Assembly (NCBI GenBank): GCA_009731375.1
Contig: BJOX01000272.1
Coordinates: 637,235 to 701,234 of the forward strand
DNA: 64,000 nucleotides
Reading direction: 5' to 3'
Source: Paulinella micropora
Lineage: Eukaryota; Cercozoa; Imbricatea; Euglyphida
The translations under genes and the position numbers were made by a program. Shown here piece by piece: positions 42,890 to 53,617 of the stretch (positions are counted from its first letter, which is position 1; every line of letters starts with the position of its first letter). A model generated the notes under the pieces. That model saw only the letters and a list, made by a program, of their open reading frames with translations. It made no database searches and was not told where the DNA came from.

Positions 42890-43012
42890 TATTTGTTTCA
42901 GACTTTGTCTTCAACAAACATCGTCTGCGATTAAATAAAAAAGAAAAAGAAAAAACGATGTTTTAGAATAAGAGAGAGTGCAGAGCACGAAACGAAATTC
43001 TAAAATATCATG
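42888..43012 (+). repeat. Viral intergenic repeat, copy 2 (integrase promoter region)
   Basis: Matches the reverse complement of 37833-37955. It ends aattctaaaatatcATGGA exactly as the region before the ATPase ATG does. So the same 125-bp unit is used between two different gene pairs. Confidence 0.7.
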
Positions 43013-44001
43013 GACAATAAGCACACAAATCAGCAACAACAACAAGAAACTCCTGAGCAGACAGGAAAGAAAAACTTGAAGAAGTGGCCGAAATACATTT
43101 TCAATCAAAGCCCGCTAAGATATGGAACACGATAACATCACCAGAAGCAAAACCACTAAGTCAAGTATTTATTGATTTAATGGATATGTCAAAGGTTGCA
43201 ACAAAGAAAGGTAATGCTAACTATAATTTTGGATTAGTTGCTATTGATGTATATAGCCGTCGTGAATGGATTGAGCCAGTCAAAAATAAAACAACTGGTT
43301 ATGTCTTAGAAGGGTTAAAAAAAATATTTACCAAAAAAGTTCCTGAAAGAATTACTTCAGATAATGGTGGTGAATTCAAAGGACAAGTGGCTGAATATTT
43401 CAGACAAAATAATATTGAACATAGGACTGTCCAAGTTGGTGACCACAGAACAATGGGTATAATTGATAGGTTATTAGAACAATACGAAATGAATTAAACT
43501 TAATATGGGAATTTAATGAAAATTTTCAATGGGTTCATTATTCATGAGGTTGTTGATGCTTATAATAAAACATATCATACAACAATAAAAGCAGTGCCGA
43601 TTAATGTTTTTGAAGGGACTGAAAAAAACACTCAAGAAATATACAGAAATCCTTTAATTAATGAATTCCCTAGGGGTACAAGAGTAAGAAAGGAATTAGA
43701 AAGAACTATTTTTTCTAAAGGCGACAAGCAATTCAGTAAAACTATATTTAAGGTTAAGGGCAGGAAAGGCTTCAAAGTAATCTTGTCAGAAGAAGACTTA
43801 GTAAGACCGTCAGAATTATTAAAGACTAATGTTGAAGAGCACCATGAAGAAGAAGAACCGAAGGAGCAGTTATCGGAAAAAGTAAAACAAATTACTAAAG
43901 AGAAAAAAATATTAATTTGTTAAAATCATTGGATGTAAAACCGGAAAACATACGGAGCAGTGCTAGAATCAAAAAGAAAGTTGAAAAGTTGGACCTTTAA
44001 T
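43011..44001 (+). pseudogene. Viral DDE (rve-family) integrase, broken into frames
   Basis: Retroviral-type integrase as in polintons and many PLVs. From ATG 43011 a Gln-rich start, then after a shift near 43055-43060 EVAEIHFQSKPAKIW, QVFIDLMDMS (first Asp), GLVAIDVYSRREW, ITSDNGGEFKG (second Asp) and HRTMGIIDRL, where Asp stands where the catalytic Glu is expected. Frame breaks near 43497 and 43918. The C-terminus has a basic SH3/chromo-like part and ends ARIKKKVEKLDL at 44001. It would integrate viral DNA; inactive as assembled. Confidence 0.75.
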
Positions 44002-44123
44002 AAAAAAAAATAAATTAAAACGAAACATTTGGAATAATGTTCTCTTCCAGATTAGTATTTGTTTAACATATCATTTATATCGATCTAGAAGAAACGTTAT
44101 TCTTAACAACTGATTTAATTAAG

Positions 44124-44900
44124 CAACCTGATATGCTTTATAAATAGTTCTGATGGGCCTGCCGAAATGTGAGACTATTTCTGCGACGTTGGGCCAAGAT
44201 CTTACCATAATAACAGAATCTGGTTCGCCATTACCAACCAAAACAACAATGTAGTTGGAAATTTCGGCTGGTGGAGAGCGAAACCCCCACACGACAACTG
44301 AAATAGAATTGGGCTTTTCTGCAAAAGACCACTTCGCCTCGCCAGCCTCCTTGTTAATTACGACATGAACCTCACTAATTCTGATAACAACGTTACGGCT
44401 ACCCTCTGGTCTACCACCTTTTTTCGCCCCTTTTTTTCTACTGCCTCTAGGTCTATTCCAATCAGGTTGCTCAAGTTATACATTACTTACACCATCAGTG
44501 ATTCCCTAATTCGGTATACAATGAAAACCAAACAACAGAAAAAAAATGATTACCGCAACTGCTTGGTCTGGTGTCTTTTTTTCATCTGTTTGCTACACAT
44601 ACACACACATAAAGGAAAGCAAAAAAAAAAAAAACTTATTACCAGAACACGTGCATCGCGTGCGTCCTGTGCTTCTTGTTGTGCCTCCAGCAGGGCCATA
44701 GCCCCCTATACAAGAAACCGCATACACATAAAACAAATAGGAACTAAATTACCTCATTTTCAGGCTCTTCCTGCTCTGGGTCGTCGTGTCGCTCCTCTTC
44801 AGGCTCGTTGTCCGACATCCTGCAACACACAAAAACAGCAAGGGTTTGGACTTCTTGTCTTAGCCACTTTGGGAATTCTGAAAAAGTCACAGAATGAAAA
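44124..44900 (-). CDS. Candidate multi-exon gene of unknown function
   Basis: On the minus strand, plausible GT-AG exons: one ending ...EEERHDDPEQEEPENE before gtaattt (44818 to about 44753), one coding ALLEAQQEAQDARDARVL (about 44640-44702), one coding QTDEKKTPDQAVA, and a terminal exon to TAA at 44124-44126. The last has an AT-hook-like KKGGRPEGSRN followed by about 85 residues with good coding character (SISVVVWGFRSPPAEISNYI). The joining frame of the terminal exon is not resolved. No family recognised. Its intron-rich form differs from the viral genes on both sides. Confidence 0.35.
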
Positions 44901-45096
44901 AAAGAAACAGACAAAAACACGTGATAGAATTTCTGGAATACCTGCTGACAATTTGAAATGCAGATAAAAAGGAAAAGCGAAATTTTTTTCACACCATAGA
45001 CCAGAAAACACCAACTTTAGCCACTTGGTGCTGTATTTTTTTTGCTTGCACCAACTCTGACACTGGACAACTTTTGGTGTTTATCAAAAACTAACA

Positions 45097-45570
45097 ATGA
45101 GCGAAAGTGATGAAGAAAGTGTGGAAAGAGAAGAACCAAACCGATGGTTTGAGAAACTAAAGGATAAACCTTACTTTGAAATAAATAGACTTAAGATACG
45201 AAATGAAACAAGAAACGAAATAATACAAAGCAGACTTGACGAGAATGAAAAAGGAAAGATTGAGTTGGAGAAACAAAAAAGAGACTGCGAAAATAAAGCA
45301 AATGCAATTGACGAAATACTTGCGAAACGAATGGAAGAAAGAGAAAGAAAAGACAAAATTGAACAAATGAAACGAGAAAAAAAGAGAGAAGAAGAACAAA
45401 AGCAAAAACAATTAAGATTATTTGAAGTACTATTTGAACATTGGTTAAGTGCTGAAAATCAACCAATGGGAGTTGATGATGAAATAAAAGCACGAAAGAT
45501 GATTGATGGAAAAACAACATCAGAAATAATTCAGACATATGAGAAATACAAAAGACAGAGAATTAATTGA
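45097..45570 (+). CDS. Hypothetical coiled-coil protein, possibly viral
   Basis: 157 residues: acidic start, a long Lys/Glu coiled coil (residues about 35-105), then VLFEHWLSAENQPMGVDDEI. AT-rich and A-biased like the viral genes. The upstream sequence gtgtttatcaaaaactaac resembles that before 38680. It may be the last gene of the viral insertion. Confidence 0.5.
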   Translation: MSESDEESVEREEPNRWFEKLKDKPYFEINRLKIRNETRNEIIQSRLDENEKGKIELEKQKRDCENKANAIDEILAKRMEERERKDKIEQMKREKKREEEQKQKQLRLFEVLFEHWLSAENQPMGVDDEIKARKMIDGKTTSEIIQTYEKYKRQRIN

Positions 45571-45932
45571 AATAGTAGTTTTTATTACTAACTCCTTTTG
45601 CGTATAGGAGTATAAACTAGTGCGTATTCAATTTTAACCAAAAACACAAAAAAATTGGAAGAAAGCCTCCGTCATTTCAAATGAATTTTATCTACCATAC
45701 TTGTTTGTATGGTAGGTGGTCGAACTGGAAAAAAACTTCAAAAAGGTAATTTAATAATAATTATTTAAAGGTACCAGTTTTTCTTTCTTTTGTCTGTCTG
45801 TATTTGTTATAAATAGGAAGATGAAATAATGAATAACTGCTCTTAGTGTAGTTTCTGTAGACAAACTGCACTGAACATCTGTCTTGAAGTGCGACCCTAT
45901 ATTACTCTGAGCCTAAGAATAAACAAATCCGA
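45571..45932. other. Intergenic, no gene seen
   Basis: AT-rich. One short inverted repeat, taccatacttgtttgtatggta in form, at about 45692-45713. The right end of the viral insertion is somewhere between 44001 and here; no terminal repeat matching the left side was recognised. Confidence 0.5.
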
Positions 45933-47079
45933 ATGGCAGTAGCTACTTTTATTCTCAAATTGGTGGATTTTGAGAAAACGATTGATGACATCACGTCGCA
46001 GCTGACTAAAGGATTGTTGCTGAGTTCCACAAAGAGGATTCAACCAAAAAAACAAATTGGAGGAGAATCCCAAATAAAAACAAACTACCCTACGTTGACA
46101 AGGATGTTGCAATCCTGTTGCATCAATACAAGGAAGAAGATGCTCTGAATTCGCCAGAATCTGTGTTCGGTAGATATCCTGAACGCCCCAACTGGCAAGG
46201 AGCGAAAACATGTACCACCACCTGATCAGGACACTGACAACAGCTTGAACATGATCAACCAAACGTTGAAAGAGGATGATTACGTATCTTTTAAACCAAT
46301 CCTGAACTTAGCATCACATGCTGCAAAGTCAGTGGAGAAGTATCCTACTCTTTCTCTCGTTCCTCTACTGGCAGTTCTACTGTCATAGCTCGTACGAGTT
46401 CTCCTTCACCAGAAGTGGAGGATTTTGATCAGGGGTCCCAATGCAAAAAACACAGAATTCTATCTCCGTCAGCAGCTGACAAAGGCAATCGTAAGTGGGG
46501 ACACATGCTCTCGTCCCCTGGGTCTGAGGGGAGCTCTGGCGCCAAAACTGATAACTCGAAGGGTATTGTGAACAACAAAGCACCCAGGCCCACTGCAAAG
46601 GCTATCCAGAAAGACGTCGAAATGGCCAGGCTCAAAGAAAAGAATAAGGCACTGCGTGAGCGCTTAGCTGCTCTTCCACAGGATAAGTCACCTGGGCACA
46701 ATACTATTGAGGAAGACCTTATCCTTTTTGCCGGGGGAAAACTCCAAACCTTGGAGGCCAGACTTTACGAGTTCTGGTGAATTGCTTCGAAAAAGTGACT
46801 AAAATTATTTTTCCTTACCAAGTCCAACGCAACGTTGCACTTGTCAGACTCTTCAAAGAGTGGATCCGAAATGCAGTAGCAGACAGCCACCCCAAAGCTC
46901 CATTGCCACTAGCTATTCGGGCAGAGCTGATGAAATCAGCAAACAACAACTTCGCTTTTGGAGTGCATGTTACGTTCCAAACCAAAGAAGAAGCAAGTTT
47001 CATCAAGGAGGTTGCTAACACCTGCCGCGAAGCAAAGGGGCTTTCCCAGCCCCTTGCTGAGGATTACTTTCAACGTTGA
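45933..47079 (+). pseudogene. ORF1-like remnant of a non-LTR retrotransposon
   Basis: Successive broken frames (45933-46148, 46415-46780, then to 47079). They include a charged coiled-coil part (DVEMARLKEKNKALRERLAA) and an alpha/beta part (LVRLFKEWIRNAVADSHPKA, HVTFQTKEEASFIKEV) reminiscent of nucleic-acid-binding ORF1 proteins. Position 700 bp before an endonuclease-RT ORF on the same strand supports the call. No CCHC knuckle seen. Confidence 0.5.
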
Positions 47080-47373
47080 CGAGCCAAGCCCGAGACCTTG
47101 GACGACTGCATCGACTCTGCGGACTACTAACACTACCAGCCAGTATGGCTGCTTGACTTCAGTTAGACAGTCTGCAACTTTCAGTACTTCAAATGAGTAC
47201 TCATTATTAAATACAGAGTCCCATCTTATATGGAACATGAAATTAATAACAAACCTGATTAAATTGCGAACAGTCCGGTCAAGAAGAACAAGACTCAATT
47301 TGAGATTGTTAATAAAAAAAAAAACTAGAAAGTTGACTTTCAGAGTTCGTGCAGTGCGCGTACTCAAAGAACA

Positions 47374-47541
47374 CTGAGTGGTCCTATGAGGTATATGAGA
47401 ATGCGAAGGCGAACATAAGAGAGGAAGAGGAGACGCAGGAAGTTTATGCGGAGCCTCCTCAAGAGCGGAGAAGTGACCTAGACGATGACCCGGAAAGAAT
47501 CGGGGTACGGCTAGAAGATGGTACTATCCATATAGCCTCGC
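47374..47541 (-). mobile_element. 168-bp fragment of element X pol inserted in the LINE
   Basis: Reverse complement of 14370-14537, the same length and, by eye, identical; on plus it encodes EWSYEVYENAKANIREEEET and so on. It matches X, not the diverged Y. No LTR, no internal gap, and no target duplication is obvious at the edges. It lies between ORF1 and ORF2 of the LINE. Confidence 0.85.
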
Positions 47542-47787
47542 ACATGATAATATTGCTGATTCGACCCAATCGTCTACAAAGAGTAATTCGGAAGGCAAAG
47601 GAGTGAAACTTATTGCCAAGTAGTGCGTAATCAAAAGCAATGATAACAGGATTACTCTGAGAAAAGTGGTGGAAAAACACACTGTATACGACCTCATTTT
47701 GCAAAAGAAAAAAGGCATGCAGGCGAAAAGCATTACCACCAAACAAAAAGTAATAAATACAGAAGAACCCTGTAAAAAATTACGCTT

Positions 47788-50700
47788 ATGAGCATATGGT
47801 TGGAAAAGAAAATAAAATTACGCACCCTCCAAAAAAAAGACAGAGCAGCAGTGAGGTTTGGAACCTACAATATACATGTTACCAGACCTGAAATCTTGTT
47901 AGAAGTGCTAACTGAGACAATACTGCATAGTGCGGTTGATGTATTAGGAATTCAAAAATCATGGTTGAAAAAGGACAGAACTGGAAACACTGTATATGAT
48001 GCTCTTAAAGCACTGAACATAAAAAATAGATATGTGTTTGTCTCACATAGAACCTCAAATGAAAAAAAAAAAAGGGGGGGGGGGGGGGGGGGAAAAAANN
48101 NNNNNNNNAAGGTTGCAAAATTCAGCATTAACAATTACATTGATAAAAAGGACAAATGGCTCCTAGAAGATACTCAGTGGATTTCGATTCGGACTGAACA
48201 CAAAACTTTTATTGTTGGTAATATTTACTTACGACCTAAGCAAAATGTTGCTCATATGAAGTCTCAGCACCGAGCACTGCTATCTGCAGTGAATGGTATT
48301 AATAAAGAACAAAATACCAAGTGATTTTAGTGGGAGATTTTAATTTCCAGGTGTCTCAATCGAAATTTGACTTCAGCCAATTTTCCCTTGACAACAATCA
48401 GTCAGGTCCGGTTACTTCAGAAATGATAAGAGACGTGCCTCTACCTCATGGTCATACAACTAAATATGCTGACAAATTTGTTCAAGAAATGGAAAACACC
48501 AACTTGCTTTTATTAACTGGGTTAGTGGGCAAAGCTGAAACAAGTCATGAAGGGATTGGTAGGACCTCTTTATTGGACTATGTTTTTTGTTCACCCCAAC
48601 TACTCAACTACGCATCTAATTATTTTACATGGCCCAGGTATATGATCCCTTTTAGTGATCAGAATTTAATTACAATTGATTTTAAACTTCCAAACTCTTA
48701 CTTTCAATCTGCAAAGCAGGCAGTGGGACCACAATTGGAATTTAAGTGGAAAAGGAAAGTGGACATAAGTCCAGTGGCTCATTCCTTTCCCGTGGCGCCT
48801 GCTTACTTAATGAATGCTCCTGTTGATGACCTACTTACATTCTTTTATAATACTTATTGCCCTATAATCGACACACTGGCTAAGAAAAACATCAGAAAAA
48901 CAACGATAAAACATCCTGGTTTCATTCATGATTATGAAATCAAGCAACTTAAAATAAAGAAAAACAAGCCTTTGCGCAACCTGCAAAACACAGCTACATT
49001 GCAAGACAGACAAACAATCAAGGACAAATTGAAAGTAATTAACAAAACAATACAAAAAAGAGTTAAATATGCAAAGAACGAGAGACAGAAAAAAGATCTC
49101 TTACAAGTCAATGCTGATATGAAACGAAACCCTAAGAAGGCTTGGTCCATTCTTAAAAGGTTCCTAAACAAGGAAAGCAGTAGTCCTATGCAGCTGGAAG
49201 GAGAAAATGGAACGGTTGTGAAAGCGAATGGGGTAGCTGAGTTATTTGCAAAACAATACCAGTCCCAACTGAATCGACCATCGAATATGATGGCCCCTAT
49301 TCCACATAATAATATTATCCTTTCTCCTTATATTCAGCCTGAACCTACTCAAAGTACTTCTAGTAATAATAATAATAATTTATTAGATAAGACATCCTTT
49401 TCTGATGAAGAGATGAAAGAAGCTGAGTCTTCTTTAAAACCTAATAAGAGTGTTGGACAGGATGGCATTTCTGGTGAACTTTTTCTTAATCTGTTGAACA
49501 CTGCACCAAATGTCAAACAGTTCTTCGTCCTCGTATTTAATAGATGCTTACAAACAGGCACGAAACCTCTAGATTATACAAAGGGAATAATAAAGCCTAT
49601 TCATAAAGGTAAAGGAGATAGACTAAATGCTTCTCAGTACAGACCGGTTACTCTGTTGTCTGTTATTGATAAGTTGTATGCTACGCTTTTATTGAATAGA
49701 TTGAAAGCGTGGGTAGATTCGTCTAATCTTTTGCCTGTTGAACAGGGTGGAGCACGTAAGGGAAGGGGAAGTCAACACCAGATTTTCCTTCTTCACGAAG
49801 TTATTACTAACCACAAAGGTCCAACTTATGCTGCCTTTCTTGATGTCTCTAAAGCGTTTGATTCTGTTGAGAGAGACATTTTGTGGAGAAAATTAGAATG
49901 TATGGGTATTTCTTCCTTCTTCCTTTCCGCCCTGAAAGGTCTCTATGCCGGAGTACAGAATAGAGTAGATACGGCTAAAGGCATGTCCTCTTGGTTTGAT
50001 ACCAATAGAGGTGTAAGGCAAGGGTGCCCTCTGTCCCCTTTATTATACTGTCTTTACACCTCTGATTTAGCCAATAAGTTACGTTCTTCTACCAAAGGAG
50101 TTACACTCTTTGCTCACGACAAAGAACTTTTTTTTTTTTTCTCTAACATTAACTTGCCTTTTATATATCGACGACATTGTCCTTTTATCTAACTCAGCCC
50201 ATGATTTGCAGAAACAATTAGATGTTTGTGTGGGCTAATGATAATAATGCTGAATTTAATCAAGACAAATCTAACATTGTCATTTTTAACAACAACAATA
50301 ATAATGTCGCTCACAATTGGACTCTTATGGGACAAAATGTCATAGAGGCAGAAGCCTACAAATATTTGGGAGTTATTTGTGATAAGAATTTGTCTTGGAA
50401 AATGATGAAGACTGATAGAATAAAAAAAGCTAAGCAGTGCATCAATATGGTACTTGCTATGGGAATTAGAAGGGGGTTGCACCTAACATAGCTATGCAAC
50501 TTATTACTTTTTCAGTTTTTCAGTCCATGGACTGGGGGTCTGAATTTTGGCACCCAAAAAGAACTTGGGAAGAAGGCAATAAAATCAATTACTATTTAGC
50601 TCACAAAATTTTGCGTGTACCTAATGATTTCCCTAATATGGCCTGTCAAGGGGAGTTAGGATTATGGTCAGTAGTCGGAAGGGAATATGAAGAGACTTAC

Positions 50701-51361
50701 TTTTTTTAAGTCTCTACTCCTGTTCCCTGAACACAGTCTGCTTCATCATATGTTCAGGATCAGTTTACTTAATACATTAAGTAACGCTAACAATAATTGG
50801 GTTGGAAGGGTTTTAATGGACCTTAAAATGATCAAGCCTGATTCATCCATAACTGATATGCTTTTATTTATTAAGAATAGCCCTAAAGCCACAATTAAAA
50901 TACTCATCCATAATTACGAGCAACAAGAATGGGTTACAATTTTATCCATTTCAAGCTTATCTTTCTATAAGACAGTAAAGAAAAATTTATCCATGGAACT
51001 TTATTTAACGCAAAGTAATTATGAGGGTGGGAAAAGATTGATTTCTCTTGCTAGAGCAGGTTGCCTTCGTTTTGGCCTTTCTCATAGAGGCTTTGGTACT
51101 CCTGTGAATATTCCCTGTGGAATCTGCACAACTAATGAACATTCAGAACTACATGTCTTTAATGATTGTGCTTTAACAATGCCTATCATAAGGTCCCTTC
51201 AACTGAAATATTTTGGTTCGACCTTTTCTCCTGATGGTACTATTTCTAGTAACCATTGGACATCTTTGTTAGGCTCTTGGTCCTTAAACTCCTCTTTTCA
51301 CACAAATGTTATGAGGGGTTTTCTGAAGGACTTCCATGTAGCCATTAAAGAGCTTTTATAA
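47788..51361 (+). pseudogene. LINE ORF2: endonuclease and reverse transcriptase, broken
   Basis: Starts with an APE-type endonuclease (FGTYNIHVTRPEI, VDVLGIQKSWLKK), interrupted by a poly-G/N gap at 48073-48108, then ILVGDFNFQ and LLDYVFCSPQ. RT follows: IIKPIHKGKGDRLNASQYRP, TYAAFLDVSKAFDSVERDIL (motif A), VRQGCPLSPLLYCLYTSDL (motif B) and YIDDIVLL near 50165, which lies in another frame after a T-run. The C-terminal part (50687-51361) has the late Cys/His motif CGICTTNEHSELHVFNDC. Stops and shifts near 48325, 50140 and 50500-50690 make it inactive. Clade not assigned. Confidence 0.8.
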
Positions 51362-51620
51362 GCTCTAGAGGTTGTCATAAATCATATATAGGTCGCTGGG
51401 TTTCTTGTGGAGGTTTTTTGGAAATGTGGAGACTTGGATTTGTCCTTCATATTGGAGCCTTCTTGGATTCTGACATTTCAATTAGAGATTTTGGACTTTT
51501 CAGTACATTTAGATTGTGGCTTGAAATAAGTCATCCCAATAGTCCTGCTTCTGGTTTGTCTTTAGGAGTATAGTTTCCGTAAAGGAAACTGCTTTCCTAT
51601 TAAACTACTACTACTACTAC
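51362..51620 (+). other. LINE 3' UTR ending in (CTA)n
   Basis: No ORF. Ends cctattaaactactactactactac, so this LINE probably has a short trinucleotide tail in place of poly-A. Confidence 0.5.
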
Positions 51621-51741
51621 AGTAGCTGTGTATATGAGATGTCTCTCAGACGTTCTGGCAGCTTATCCCATTGTGCTTGTGCGGCTCTGCTGCACGGACC
51701 AGTCTTTGAGTCGTTGTACATAGTGTTTCTTTGATGATCGC

Positions 51742-52700
51742 CTAGTGTTGTGGGTAAATAAGGGCATCCATGCATACGCTATACTTATACACGTTGAGCA
51801 TGTTGAGTAGGCGTAGTTTGGCTAAAAGTGGTTTGGTAGGTGTTCTCCATGATTTGAGGCAGATCAGACGGATTATACGCTTTTGAATGGTAATGAGTGG
51901 ATGTATAATTGCGTTGTATTCATCACATCCCCATATAGAGATGCCATACATAAGTAGGGGTATACATGACCGTAGTAGAGTTGGAGGAGGATATGGGTGG
52001 GAAGTAAGTAGGCTGTTCACATAGCGAAACATTTGGACAAACGGTTGAAGTCGGAACACAATAGATTGTACATGTTCACGGAAGGACAGGTTGCTTTGGA
52101 TGATTGTACCCAATACTTTTACCTTTCGTTCTTGTTGAGCCACTTGCTGTCGATAGTCAAGTCGAGCTGCACCTTCTGTTCATGCTTGTGGAAGATAGTG
52201 TATGTGGTTTTGGTGGGGTTGGGTACTAGGTTATGTCTGTGGAAATAACGGGCAAGATTAGTTGTTTCAGTTCGTGCTTGTTCTTGGAGTTGCTCTTTAT
52301 TCTCGGCAGCAATGATGAGTGTGGTGTCATCTGCGTATGCAAAAGACTCTCCCGTGTGTTAGTGAGAGTATAATATCGTTTATGTACAGAACGAAGAGCG
52401 TTGTTGAGAGTGTACTACCTTGCGGGATCCCATGTGTGATCTTGCGTGGGTAAGAACGAGCATATTGGGTAAATACGGTTTGGTATCGTCTTGTGAGGTA
52501 TGATTTGAAAAAGGTAGTGGTGTACCTACCACTAGACGTTCTGGAAGGTGCTTCTTTTGTCGACATCTTAACAGATTATGGTGTGCTGAAGAATTATGTA
52601 TCGTAGTACTAGTGTGTCTTGGATTGGCTGTTGTTTGTGGTTGGATTTCACTGATCGTAATGTTTAGTTTTCTGACCTGCCCTTTACACCCTCTTGAATT
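51742..52700 (-). pseudogene. Second LINE RT remnant, opposite strand, 5'-truncated
   Basis: In the minus direction: FKSYLTRRYQTVFTQYARSY, then HGIPQGSTLSTTLFVLYIND (motif B of Jockey-like RTs), YADDTTLIIAAENK in another frame (motif C), and the terminal region VKVLGTIIQSNLSFREHVQS ... LLMYGISIWGCDEYN ... LITIQKRIIRLI. At least one frame break near 52350 and one near 52145. Tail to tail with the previous LINE. Confidence 0.75.
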
Positions 52701-52814
52701 TATCATCACGTTTTGTTTTCATGTTGATGCCCTCAACACATTTGTTTTCATGTTGATGCCCTCAACACATTTTGTGATGTTGTTATTTGGCAAAATTGGT
52801 GGGACTCGTGGCTT

Positions 52815-53073
52815 GCACACAACAACAAGAACAACAACAACAACAACTACTACCACTACTACTACTACTACAGCAACAGCAACAGCAGCAGCAACAGCAA
52901 CAACAACAACAACAAGAACAACAACAACAACAACAACAAGAGCAGCAGCAGCAGCAGCAACAGCAACAGCAGCAACAACAGCAAGAACAACAACAACAAC
53001 AAGAACAACAACAGCAGCAGCAGCAGCAGCAGAAGCAGAAGCAACATCAACAGCAACAGCAACAATGGCAACG
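52815..53073. repeat. (CAA)n / (CAG)n interspersed trinucleotide array
   Basis: Caa, cag, act and gaa triplets mixed. All frames give poly-Gln, poly-Thr or poly-Leu and are not treated as genes. Confidence 0.9.
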
Positions 53074-53565
53074 AACCGATACATACGTACATACATACAT
53101 ACATACATACATGCATACATGCATACATACATACATACACATACACACATACATACATGCATGCATACATACATACATACATACATACATACATACATAC
53201 TTAAAGACATACATACATACGTACATACATACATACATACATACATATGCATACGTATACATACATATATACATACATACATACACACATACACACACAT
53301 ACATACATACATACATACATACATACATACATACATACATACATGCATGCATACGTAACTTGTACGTACATGCGTACGCACATGCATACATACATACATA
53401 CGTACATACATACATACATACATACATACCTACAATATTACATACAAACCTACATACATACATACCTACATACCTACATACATACATACATACATACATA
53501 CATACAAGCATACATACATACATACATACATACATACATACATACTTACTTACGTACTTACTCGC
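53074..53565. repeat. (ACAT)n tetranucleotide array
   Basis: About 490 bp of acat with variant units (gcat, acgt, cctac). Translations in Tyr/Ile/His/Thr are artefacts of the repeat. Confidence 0.9.
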
Positions 53566-53617
53566 ATGGATATGCATAGGTTAATCGGAAAGGGGCAAAT
53601 CGCGAAGATTGCTGCGC

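Noticed and set aside
52787-53584. 265-codon poly-Gln / His-Thr-Tyr ORF
   Set aside because: Produced by caa/cag and acat arrays; open in several frames on both strands.
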